From Pseudomonas baltica (GTDB taxonomy: Bacteria; Pseudomonadota; Gammaproteobacteria; Pseudomonadales; Pseudomonadaceae), in contig NZ_CP134771.1 of NCBI RefSeq assembly GCF_031880315.1, forward strand, positions 6,325,001 to 6,389,000: DNA of 64,000 nt, written 5' to 3'. The notes under the pieces are model-generated. The model was not told the origin of the DNA and searched no databases. It worked only from the letters and a program-made list of their open reading frames with translations. A program made the position numbers and the translations under genes. How positions within the stretch are numbered: the stretch's first letter is position 1; every line of letters begins with the position of its first letter. Shown here in pieces: positions 56,635 through 64,000 of the stretch.

Positions 56635-58146
56635 ATGGGCAGGAAACGCAAGAGTGGGGTATCGCTAAACAGGCTATGGCGCCGGCTGTGGCACTGGGTG
56701 CTCCACGACAACATGGCGTTGCTGCCAGCACCCCGGGCTGACACCTTGCCGGATATCGAGGGCGGCGAGCACAACCTGCTCAGCAAACAGCAAGTCCGTG
56801 CTGATCTGCGCCTCGAATTTGATCTCTGGCAATACTCCGAGCCGACTGTGCAATATCCGGACGTGCTGCAGCTGTTTCTCGACGACCGGCCCGCTGCGGT
56901 CGCGACTCGCTCTTGGGGTTCGCCTATTCAGGCCGATGAGTTGTTCATCATGCTGGACAGAATTTACCTCACCGAGGGTCTTCACAGCGTCTATTACCGA
57001 GTCACCTTGGGGCTATCCGGGGTAAGTGGCGACTCGCAGGTGTTTTCTTTCGTTGTCGATACCACCTCGCCGGACCTGGGCGATAACCGAGGGCGCCTGG
57101 TCTTCCCGCCCGATGCGGCGACGGATATCACCGCGCGCTACCTTGAGCTCAATGGCGATCAGGTGGTAGCCCAGGTCCCTGAGTATTACCCGGTGCGTGT
57201 CGGCGACATGCTGACCCCTTACTGGGAGCAGGCGGCGGTTGGCAGCCTGGCGCAGCCGGACAAAGTACTGGGCGTCGGCGACCTCGGCAAGCCCATAGAA
57301 CTGACCTTCACGGGGGCGCAGATTCGTGCATTGGGTGATGGCCAGCGCTACGCCACTTATCGCGTGACCGATCGCGCAGGCAATGAGAGCAATTTGTCGG
57401 CGGCGGTCGAGCTGAACGTCAGCGCCGCGCCACTACCCCGGTATTGGCCCGCGCCCCAGGTGCGTGATTCGTCCAATGGCGGGGTATCAAATGTACTCGA
57501 CCCGACCAAAGCCCTGACCGGCGTGACGGTGTGGGTGCCCGCCAATGCCGCGTTCAATCCCGACGAAATCGCTTCGATTTACTGGGGTACTCCAGGCACG
57601 ACTGGCGCAGCGCAAACCCAGGCGAGGATCTCGGGTACCGGTCCATGGCGCGGATTCATCACCAAGGAGCAAGTCGCGGCCTGCATTGGCAAGGCGCTGG
57701 TCATCACCTACGGGCTACTCAATCACCCGGAACTGCCGGCTTCCGATCCGTTGCGGCTGATCGTGAGCGTTATTGACCAGCAATACCTGCCGCAGGTGCA
57801 GAGTCAAGCAGCCATAAACAATAGTGGCCGTATCAGCCTCAGCACGCTGACCGCCGGCGACACCATCACCCTGCGGCCCTGGCCGTTGATTTCCACCACA
57901 CAAAAAATCAGGCTCTGGGCCGAGGGCACCGGCCAAAACGGTCTTGCCAGCGAGTACGTGATGCTTGACGCAACCCCTGTGACCTCAGGACAGATCAACA
58001 GCGGGGTATCCGTCGCCTTGCCTAAACCCTGGCTACAGACGCTGCGCAGCAACAGCGCACTGGCCCTCTACGTCAGGGTCAGCTTCGATGCAGGAGAGAA
58101 CTGGGTGGCATTCCCGGCGTCCGGCCGCATTACGGTGGTGGCCTGA
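56635..58146 (+). CDS. Large protein with Ig-like repeats, unknown function
   Basis: About 503 residues (507 if the ATG at 56623 is used; 56635 has GGAG six bases upstream). It has a basic N-terminus (MGRKRKSGVSLNRLWRRLWH), no signal peptide, and beta-rich repeats of about 120 residues: VFSFVVDTTSPDLGDNRGR, YATYRVTDRAGNESNLSAAV and LYVRVSFDAGENWVAFPASG. The segment TAGDTITLRPWPLISTTQKI then RLWAEGTG resembles repeats I have seen in large Pseudomonas surface or toxin-associated proteins. It ends eight bases from the convergent fimbrial operon. Function unknown; an adhesin-like or scaffold role is a guess. Confidence 0.75.
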   Translation: MGRKRKSGVSLNRLWRRLWHWVLHDNMALLPAPRADTLPDIEGGEHNLLSKQQVRADLRLEFDLWQYSEPTVQYPDVLQLFLDDRPAAVATRSWGSPIQADELFIMLDRIYLTEGLHSVYYRVTLGLSGVSGDSQVFSFVVDTTSPDLGDNRGRLVFPPDAATDITARYLELNGDQVVAQVPEYYPVRVGDMLTPYWEQAAVGSLAQPDKVLGVGDLGKPIELTFTGAQIRALGDGQRYATYRVTDRAGNESNLSAAVELNVSAAPLPRYWPAPQVRDSSNGGVSNVLDPTKALTGVTVWVPANAAFNPDEIASIYWGTPGTTGAAQTQARISGTGPWRGFITKEQVAACIGKALVITYGLLNHPELPASDPLRLIVSVIDQQYLPQVQSQAAINNSGRISLSTLTAGDTITLRPWPLISTTQKIRLWAEGTGQNGLASEYVMLDATPVTSGQINSGVSVALPKPWLQTLRSNSALALYVRVSFDAGENWVAFPASGRITVVA

Positions 58147-58154
58147 CAGCCTCG

Positions 58155-59297
58155 CTACAGATAACTCACGGTGAAGTTCAACGCCCCCGTGGTGGTCCCG
58201 GCACTGACCCGGGTGCCGTCGGGCAGTTGATAGAGGCGCGCGCTGAATTCCATCCGAGTATTGCCCGACGGTTTGATGCGCACCATGGGGAAGGCTTCGC
58301 CCAGCCTCACGGGGGTGGCGCCATCACCCTTGAGAACCTGAATGCCGACGCCGCCGGCAGTGGCGTTGCTGTCGAGACTGAACAGCCCGATATCTTTGTC
58401 GACAATGGCCGAGCCGTCAGTGCCGGTCAGGGTCACGTGGGCGGTGGCGAAGCCAAATGCATCATCGCCCGGGTTGCTTTCGCAGTCTTGCAGGTTGATG
58501 CCGAAAGCCTTTGCCGGGGTGAAGGTGCCAGGGCCGTTGAAGTCGTCAGTGGTCCAGTCGCCCAGGTCTACCGGGTCGTCGATATCTGGATTGCTGGGTG
58601 ACAAAGTGCATTGGGCCTGCCGGACCGTGCCGGTCAGGGCCACGGTAAAAGCCTTCGGCACGGCGGGCATCATACTGCCCTCGAATAGGACGTCCGGCGC
58701 GATGCTGTGGGTTCCCGGTTCGATGTGGCCGGTCTTGATCAGCAGCGTACGCACGGTCAAGGTCAGCAGGTTGGGCCCGGCAGACTGATTCGGAAAGTAA
58801 TTGGTGGCGCTGAACGGCGCAAGCCGAGTAGGCGTCTGGAAATCGCCGGGACGCGAGCCTTGATCGCTATAGGGGTTGCCAAACTGCACCGCGATGCCGA
58901 CCCCAGGCACTGAGGTCTCGAATACCTTGCCGGTCAGGTCTTGCCCCCCGACACTAGGCAGCGCCCCAGGGACAGGCCGGCCCAGGGCAATGACGTCCGA
59001 GACGAATACCGGGTTGTCGATGTCTGGATTTTGCCAGGCAGTCCGATTGCAACTTACGCTCAGCCCTCCCGGGGCGGGCGTCGACTTGCCTTTGAACGCC
59101 TCGCCGATCACCGTACCCACCGGCACGTCCCGGGGCACATAGAAATCGCCCATGGACACCACATAGCGAGCGGTGTCGCTGTTGTTGCGGCTACTCATAT
59201 TGCACTGGTTGAAACGGAAGTCATCGGCGCTGGCGCCTTGGGCGCAGCTCAAGGCTAGCAGGGCAAGGCCTGCGTGGGTAACGACGTCAAACTTCAT
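58155..59297 (-). CDS. Fimbrial tip/minor subunit (two-domain adhesin-like)
   Basis: The 380-residue protein has a signal peptide (MKFDVVTHAGLALLALSCAQ-GASA). An N-terminal region (DDFRFNQCNMSSRNNSDTAR) is followed by a C-terminal pilin domain with a typical first cysteine (GTVRQAQCTLSPSNPDIDDP) and a final tyrosine-containing donor strand (TTGALNFTVSYL). This two-domain shape is usual for tip adhesins of chaperone-usher fimbriae. The ATG at 59297 overlaps the usher stop by 11 bases. Its stop codon TAG lies in a REP-like fragment (CTCGCTACAG). Confidence 0.85.
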   Translation of the reverse strand: MKFDVVTHAGLALLALSCAQGASADDFRFNQCNMSSRNNSDTARYVVSMGDFYVPRDVPVGTVIGEAFKGKSTPAPGGLSVSCNRTAWQNPDIDNPVFVSDVIALGRPVPGALPSVGGQDLTGKVFETSVPGVGIAVQFGNPYSDQGSRPGDFQTPTRLAPFSATNYFPNQSAGPNLLTLTVRTLLIKTGHIEPGTHSIAPDVLFEGSMMPAVPKAFTVALTGTVRQAQCTLSPSNPDIDDPVDLGDWTTDDFNGPGTFTPAKAFGINLQDCESNPGDDAFGFATAHVTLTGTDGSAIVDKDIGLFSLDSNATAGGVGIQVLKGDGATPVRLGEAFPMVRIKPSGNTRMEFSARLYQLPDGTRVSAGTTTGALNFTVSYL

Positions 59298-61836
59298 CGA
59301 CTGGCTCCTGCTGCTCACGGACGGCAGTGGCGGGTGGGGTACGGTCGCAGGTCAGGGCCTGCAGGCGATAACCGTCGCGGACGGTCATGGTGTTTGGGTC
59401 CAGATGCAGCTGGCACAAGCTTTGTGCCCACTGCACGTGCAGGGTTTGCGCTTGGTCGAGGCTGGCGAGCATGATCTGGCCGGCCTGGCCGACGACGCCG
59501 AGGGTCACTCCAGTGGCATTGCGCACTGTGGCGCCAAAGGGCAGGGGGTTGCCGTCGTGGCCGCAGGCATTGATGACCACCGGTTGCTGGCGACGCGCCA
59601 CGAAACTGGCCTTGACTACCGCACCGCGTGTCGGTACCAGTTGCGTGGTGCCGTTCTCCAGGGCGACATCAGGCCCCAGGTGATCGGTGTGCAGTTGCAC
59701 CTGATTGATACGGTAAGGTTGCAGGTGCGGGATCAGCGCATAGCCCTTGGCGTCGGTTTTGGACGCGGTGGTATTGGCGACCGAGACTCCGGGGGTATCC
59801 GGGACGTGCACCAGGCCCATGGTTTCGCCCACATAGGGCCCGAACGCGATACCGTCGGCATGCGCCAGCAGGGCACCGCTGGCGTTGACTGACAGGCTGT
59901 CGTAGTTGCTGCCTCGGGTATAACCGCCGCCCAGCGTGCTGAAGGGCCCCTGATAGCCTAACGACAGCGCGCCGCTGCGCTCACCGGCACCGCGTTGATC
60001 GAGCGACGCGTTGTAGCTGTAGCGGTTTTGATCGAAAGTGCCCGAGAGGTTGGCACGCTCTGACCACTGATCGCCGCTGCGCCGTGCATCCACGCTCAGC
60101 CGCGTATTACGCCCGCCGAGCGGGATGCTGACGCTCAGTCCCAGTTGACGATCGGAGCGGTTGTTGCGTTCGGACAGCGACTGCGATGCATAGAGGTTGT
60201 AGCCGATACTGCGGTGGGACGTATTGAAATACACCTGGAACTGTGATCGTTCGTAATCGCTGTTCCAGTAGGTCTCCTGCGACAGGGTCAGGCTCAGGCT
60301 GCTGTAGCGGCCCATGTTCTGGTAGATCGCCGCCTCCACGCGACTGCGCCGGCTGCCGAGGTAATTGTAGTGATGGGTGCGCTGGTTCAAGGCCTCTTCG
60401 AAATCACGGTAGTTTTCGGTGGAATAGCGATACCCGGCGAAGCGCAAGGTGGTCCGGCTGGCGAAGGCTTTGCCATAGCGCAGGGCGTAGCTGCTGCCCT
60501 GCAGGGAGTGTTGCTGGCTGCCGATGTCGGCATCCGACAAGGTCATGTCCAACGAGAGCGCGCCAAAACTGCCAAAGTCCCGTGCCACGCCCAGATTGCG
60601 CGCTTGATAGAAGTCACTGAACATCAGGCCGCCGTAAAGCGTCGAATGCCAACAAATACCCATAGCCATGTCACCTTGCCAAAGCAGCGGCTGGGCGTTC
60701 TGGCCAGGTGAGTGATAGCGCCCGGCACTGGCCTGGTAACGCCATACGCCTTGGCGCATCAGGTTGCTCAGCCCCGAGTACGACTGGGTAAAGCGGCGTA
60801 TCTGGCCATCGGCCTCGGTGACGACGATTTCCAACTCACCACTGCCGCCCCCGGTGCTGAGGTCGTCGATCTCGTAAGGACCGGGGCTGACGTAGGTGGA
60901 ATACAGCGGATAACCGTTCTGCAGCACCTCGACTCGCGCGCGGGTTTGCGCCACGCCCCGAATCACCGGCGCGTAGCTTTGCGCGCTGTCGGGGAGCATG
61001 GCCATGTCGCTGGCCAGGGTCGCACCGAGGATTGGTACGCTACGGAACACTTCGCCGCCGGTGTAGGTTTCTCCCAGCGTCAGGCGTGCCAGAGTGCCGG
61101 GCACATCACGCTCGACATAGGTATAGGCCCTTTGCCATTCACGGCCCGATTCGTGATTGCGCAGCGACTGGCTGCTGCGTAGTCGCCAAGCGCCCAGGTT
61201 GATGCCGCTGAGCAGGTACAGGTCCTGATTCCGATAGGTGCGGCCATCGGCACTGCGACCCTGTTGCGCCGAGGCCTGGTAGTTGACGAACGCGCTGTTG
61301 ATCCCTGGGTCCCAGCGCTCCACCGGCACGTTTTTGTGGCTGTCGCGGCGCATGGAGATTTGCGGGATCGACACCGTGAGGGCCAACTCGCTGGCGTTGA
61401 AGTCGCTGAACGCGCCGGTGATCGCCTTGCTCAGGTCGATGCAGGATGGCTCGAGCAGTGCTCTGTCCTGGATTGCGCCGAGGTTGACGCCCAGCTCTTC
61501 CAGCAGTGCGCTGGACAAGCATGGCTGTAGCCGATTCTGCGGGTCGAGCGTGAAGTCGATCTCACGTTGATCGAAAGGCCGCAGATTAACTGACAAGGCC
61601 ACACTGTAGCGTCCAGGGCCGAGCGCGCTGGTACGCGCGAGGTCATCGAGCGCCAGCTGGCCGGCATCTGTTGGCCAGCCCGCGCCCTGATACATGAAAC
61701 GCGACTGGAACGTGAGCGTCGAGTCACTGGCCCAGGCGTGGGGTTCGGCCAAGGCAAAGACGCCGGCACCGAGGACCAAAGGGCGAACCAGGCGCAGCGC
61801 AAAAGCCGGACGTCCGGTTCCTGATGAACGGGTCAT
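59287..61836 (-). CDS. Outer-membrane fimbrial usher protein
   Basis: The 849-residue usher has a signal peptide (VRPLVLGAGVFALAEPHAWA), an N-terminal substrate-binding domain, and a beta-barrel with typical segments (GFRSVPILGATLASDMAMLP-like region; ARVEVLQNGYPLYSTYVSPG; PYEIDDLSTGGGSGELEIVV; GYNLYASQSLSERNN). The C-terminal carboxylate-clamp-like region reads LPFGATVRNATGVTLGVVGQ. It secretes and assembles pilin subunits. I use the ATG at 61836, five codons after a TTG that lies in the intergenic leader. Confidence 0.94.
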   Translation of the reverse strand: MTRSSGTGRPAFALRLVRPLVLGAGVFALAEPHAWASDSTLTFQSRFMYQGAGWPTDAGQLALDDLARTSALGPGRYSVALSVNLRPFDQREIDFTLDPQNRLQPCLSSALLEELGVNLGAIQDRALLEPSCIDLSKAITGAFSDFNASELALTVSIPQISMRRDSHKNVPVERWDPGINSAFVNYQASAQQGRSADGRTYRNQDLYLLSGINLGAWRLRSSQSLRNHESGREWQRAYTYVERDVPGTLARLTLGETYTGGEVFRSVPILGATLASDMAMLPDSAQSYAPVIRGVAQTRARVEVLQNGYPLYSTYVSPGPYEIDDLSTGGGSGELEIVVTEADGQIRRFTQSYSGLSNLMRQGVWRYQASAGRYHSPGQNAQPLLWQGDMAMGICWHSTLYGGLMFSDFYQARNLGVARDFGSFGALSLDMTLSDADIGSQQHSLQGSSYALRYGKAFASRTTLRFAGYRYSTENYRDFEEALNQRTHHYNYLGSRRSRVEAAIYQNMGRYSSLSLTLSQETYWNSDYERSQFQVYFNTSHRSIGYNLYASQSLSERNNRSDRQLGLSVSIPLGGRNTRLSVDARRSGDQWSERANLSGTFDQNRYSYNASLDQRGAGERSGALSLGYQGPFSTLGGGYTRGSNYDSLSVNASGALLAHADGIAFGPYVGETMGLVHVPDTPGVSVANTTASKTDAKGYALIPHLQPYRINQVQLHTDHLGPDVALENGTTQLVPTRGAVVKASFVARRQQPVVINACGHDGNPLPFGATVRNATGVTLGVVGQAGQIMLASLDQAQTLHVQWAQSLCQLHLDPNTMTVRDGYRLQALTCDRTPPATAVREQQEPVDEV

Positions 61837-61858
61837 GGTTGAATCCTGCAAAAGGGGC

Positions 61859-62611
61859 TCAGTGCGGCTGCGCGACGGTCATGGTGAGCGGTCGACTGGA
61901 GGAGCCGTGATCGTTGACGGTGGTAAATTCCACCTTCATCGGCCCTTGCTTGTAGCCGGCGGGCAGATCGTAGTAGAGGCGGCTCAGGGGCCGTACCATC
62001 GCCGAGGTGTTGATGCTTTCGGACTTGCCGTGGGCATTGAGCAGCAGCCGCGAAAAGGTCACGTGATAGGGCGTAGGGTTATCGACCGCCAGGCGTCGCT
62101 TGCCATCGGCCTGCACCAACGACCAACTGAGGGTGTCGAACTGCTGCTGCGGGCCGCTTTTGAGTGCGGGCGGTCGGTAGAACAGCTTGATGCGGGTGCG
62201 CATGGCAATCGCCAATACGTTGGCCTGGCTGTCGTCGAGTTGGGGGATTTCCTGCAAGTTGAAAAAAAACAGTGATTCGCGGTCTTGTGCAAGCTCGTTC
62301 GGCAGCACGCTGATCTGAACTTGCTGCTGCTTGACCGGATCGAGCCGGAACAGCGGCGGGTTGGTCACGAAGGGCACGCTGCTGGTGGTGTCATCCTGCT
62401 CGGTATTGACCCAGGCCTGGGCGGCGAACACGTTTTTGCTCGGGTTGGCCACCAACAGCGACACGCCACGACGGTCAGCGTCATACACCACCCGGGTGGT
62501 GCTCATGGTCAGGGCGGCCTGGCTGCTCGCATGCCAGGTCAATGCCAGGACGGCCATGCATAAGCAAGCCTTGGATCCTGGGGCAGAAGAGGGGGAAAAA
62601 TGAGTGCGCAT
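61859..62611 (-). CDS. Periplasmic pilus chaperone (PapD-like)
   Basis: The 250-residue chaperone has a signal peptide (CLCMAVLALTWHASSQA) and an immunoglobulin-like N-domain (STTRVVYDADRRGVSLLVAN). The subunit-binding edge is FFFNLQEIPQLDDSQANVLA with RIKLFYRPPAL. The C-domain (TPYHVTFSRLLLNAHGKSES) is complete. It stabilises pilins by donor-strand complementation before they reach the usher. It lies 22 bases upstream of the usher gene. Confidence 0.93.
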   Translation of the reverse strand: MRTHFSPSSAPGSKACLCMAVLALTWHASSQAALTMSTTRVVYDADRRGVSLLVANPSKNVFAAQAWVNTEQDDTTSSVPFVTNPPLFRLDPVKQQQVQISVLPNELAQDRESLFFFNLQEIPQLDDSQANVLAIAMRTRIKLFYRPPALKSGPQQQFDTLSWSLVQADGKRRLAVDNPTPYHVTFSRLLLNAHGKSESINTSAMVRPLSRLYYDLPAGYKQGPMKVEFTTVNDHGSSSRPLTMTVAQPH

Positions 62612-62672
62612 AGGCTTACCTGTGAGCCGGACACCCTGCTGGTGCCCGACCTTTTGTCATCGGTACGGGGTG

Positions 62673-63236
62673 TTACGGCAGGGTGACGGTGAAGTTCACG
62701 TCAGCGTAAGCGTCCCCAGCAACGATGTTGGTGGAGGCGACTGTGCTCATGTACCCGGCGGTGAAGTCCATCACCAGGGGCTGATCTTTCACAGTGGTGA
62801 AGTCTTTGGAGTCAGCACCATGGGCGATGATGAGTTTGGTACTGGCGTCGCGGATCGCGATGCCTACGCCTTGAGCCGTGCCGGCGCGCAGGGCGTGCAG
62901 TTGCGGGTTGCCAGGGTGCGCGCCGTCGTTGGAGGCAAAGTTGACCTTGGCGACGCCGTCATTTACGGAACAGCCGTTGGCAGGGTCTACCACCAGGGCG
63001 AACTTGGTGTTGTTGACCTCGGTTCCAGCCGCGCCAAAATCTGCAGGGGTAGCCTGGCCGAGGAAGATGCGGTTGCCCGCCGGGGAGCCTGGCGTGGTGA
63101 CATCGATTGCACAGGTGCCCGCTTTGATTTCACCAGTGAAATAGATAGTGCCCGAGCCCGATTCGGCAGCAGCAGCGGTGCCGGCAGTCATCGCCATTGC
63201 CAGTGCGACAGGTGCAGCCATTAGCAGTTTTTTCAT
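62673..63236 (-). CDS. Major fimbrial subunit (type 1 pilin-like)
   Basis: The 187-residue pilin starts MKKLLMAAPVALAMAMTAGT-AAAA with a strong signal peptide. The mature N-terminus (SGTIYFTGEIKAGTCAIDVT) is the donor strand and the first cysteine. The second cysteine is in DPANGCSVNDGV, and the C-terminal strand is GDAYADVNFTVTLP. AAGGAAG precedes the ATG at 63236. As the first gene of the operon it is probably the most abundant subunit. The usual penultimate aromatic is leucine-proline here (TVTLP), a mild variant. Confidence 0.92.
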   Translation of the reverse strand: MKKLLMAAPVALAMAMTAGTAAAAESGSGTIYFTGEIKAGTCAIDVTTPGSPAGNRIFLGQATPADFGAAGTEVNNTKFALVVDPANGCSVNDGVAKVNFASNDGAHPGNPQLHALRAGTAQGVGIAIRDASTKLIIAHGADSKDFTTVKDQPLVMDFTAGYMSTVASTNIVAGDAYADVNFTVTLP

Positions 63237-63382
63237 CGTTGCTTCCTTGTTTGGATTGAAAATGCCAGCACTCAAAAGCGCAAGACAGTGCCGGCTCGCT
63301 CGTGGGGAGCGTGTCAGTGGTCGTCTGCGTGGGGGAAGAGTCTAGGGAGCGAAGGGGGGCGTTGATATGAGAGATATCTGAT

Positions 63383-63409
63383 TTTTTCAGGCGGGTTCGC
63401 CCCCTGAAA
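63383..63409. other. Inverted repeat in the fimbrial operon promoter region
   Basis: TTTCAGGCGGG and CCCCCTGAAA form a hairpin with a short loop between the partial toxin-like gene and the fimbrial operon. The T run is on the wrong side for termination of either gene, so an operator is as likely as a terminator. Confidence 0.4.
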
Positions 63410-63443
63410 TGGGGGCGGATTTCGTGCAGGATTTGGGTGCTTG

Positions 63444-64000
63444 CTAGTACATTTGCTCGGCGCTCAGAGGACTGCGCACCCGCTTTTCCCTATCGCGCGT
63501 AGCGCCCGTGAACTTGAATTTTGACCGCATTTGTGACGTTTGCCCCAACCCCGCCTCGAACTCCGTTGACAGGCCGCTGACAAAATCTATGTTGCTTCCA
63601 CTAGGATCGTCGTATCTAAAGGGGGTTTCCACGTTAGGGGCGACGTTGGTCGAACCGATACCTGTTCTAGGGTCAAGCATCATTTCATTGACGGGTGATC
63701 GAGGTTTTACGCTCGGCCTAGGTCTTGTAATGCCAGCGTAAGGTATCGATTGGCTGCGCGGTGATACTTGCGGCGCTTTGGTTTTAGGGCGAGGAATGTT
63801 CTTTCCTTGTTCGTATAGCTGGTCCATCCGTATGCGTTTGCTCAGCTTCGCACCAATCTTGGGTATCGCTTGTGACAACGATGCGCTGATCCCGACAATC
63901 CCGACAATCAACGTGAGATTGTCATAAATACTATAGGCTTGGGTACTTTTACCCTTCGCCTGGATATCGTTGAGCCACGCGGTCCTGAGCGACAATTCGG
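63444..64000 (-). CDS. C-terminal end of a larger protein of unknown type (toxin-like?), 5' part outside the window
   Basis: The frame is open to the window edge. The visible part reads AWLNDIQAKGKSTQAYSIYD, a hydrophobic segment LTLIVGIVGISASLSQAIPK, a basic stretch, then a Pro/Ser-rich, probably disordered tail ending SPLSAEQMY. A long hydrophilic tail after one hydrophobic segment recalls the ends of large membrane-targeted toxin-like proteins of Pseudomonas, but I cannot confirm the family. Base composition is clearly lower in GC (about half) than the surrounding genes, which hints at horizontal origin. Confidence 0.55.
   Translation of the reverse strand, partial: ELSLRTAWLNDIQAKGKSTQAYSIYDNLTLIVGIVGISASLSQAIPKIGAKLSKRIRMDQLYEQGKNIPRPKTKAPQVSPRSQSIPYAGITRPRPSVKPRSPVNEMMLDPRTGIGSTNVAPNVETPFRYDDPSGSNIDFVSGLSTEFEAGLGQTSQMRSKFKFTGATRDREKRVRSPLSAEQMY

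Noticed and set aside
63383..63409. Intrinsic terminator for the gene at 63444
   Set aside because: The T run precedes rather than follows the hairpin on the plus strand and is A on the minus strand, so it does not fit intrinsic termination of either neighbour.

Overview
The window is a stretch of chromosome from a Pseudomonas, most like the P. putida / P. fluorescens assemblage. The signs are high GC, the lexA2-imuA-imuB-dnaE2 mutagenesis operon, BkdA1/BkdA2/BkdB and RsmE-like proteins close to the Pseudomonas versions I know, a DUF1652-type protein, and many Pseudomonas-type REP elements (arms like GTAGCGAGGGGGCTTGCC and GGGAGCGGGCTTGCCCGCGAA). Species assignment is inference; there is no rRNA or tRNA to use.

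Layout. 0-4 kb: a truncated MocR/PdxR-type regulator divergent from an AhpD-like protein with an inverted-repeat operator between them, then a HAD phosphatase and a chemoreceptor. 4-10 kb: the SOS mutasome operon with start/stop overlaps and a LexA2-type operator at the lexA2 start. 10-17 kb: a large MscS channel, a YbjJ-like MFS protein, a GFA protein, and an FUSC protein divergent from an ABC exporter. 17-20 kb: uronate dehydrogenase divergent from a hexuronate-type MFS transporter, with a GntR/FadR-type operator and Crc/Hfq-type A-rich motifs. 20-25 kb: methyltransferase, Pit phosphate transporter, AGE-family sugar isomerase, EamA exporter. 25-29 kb: the branched-chain keto acid dehydrogenase genes bkdA1-bkdA2-bkdB without the usual lpdV or bkdR beside them. 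29-37 kb: a secreted protein, PP2A-like phosphatase, diguanylate cyclase, phosphoglucomutase, pirin and an unusual UvrD-family helicase. 37-45 kb: DUF1652-type protein, a second chemoreceptor, an rsmE-like csrA paralogue, a GH15 enzyme overlapping an SDR gene, a 2OG-Fe oxygenase and topoisomerase IB. 45-50 kb: a BvgA/BvgS-like phosphorelay. 50-57 kb: modABC with a textbook ModE box, small proteins and lipoproteins, galU and gor. 56.6-64 kb: a 503-aa repeat protein, a four-gene chaperone-usher fimbrial operon, and the end of a lower-GC gene that runs off the window.

Most of the window is ordinary Pseudomonas housekeeping and accessory metabolism. The parts that stand out are in the helicase and around the repeats. 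The helicase at 34.6-37.2 kb has an eight-fold GxxxG ladder, a REPIN (a pair of inverted REPs) translated in frame, and a 78-base island with only 18 G/C bases full of rare codons just before helicase motif V. A second REPIN is translated inside the BkdB linker. Near-perfect AANAANAA motifs sit just upstream of four catabolic genes or operons (udh, the exuT-like gene, the AGE isomerase and bkdA1), which suggests shared Crc/Hfq control. I found no CRISPR array, no insertion sequence with a transposase, and no tRNA or rRNA gene.
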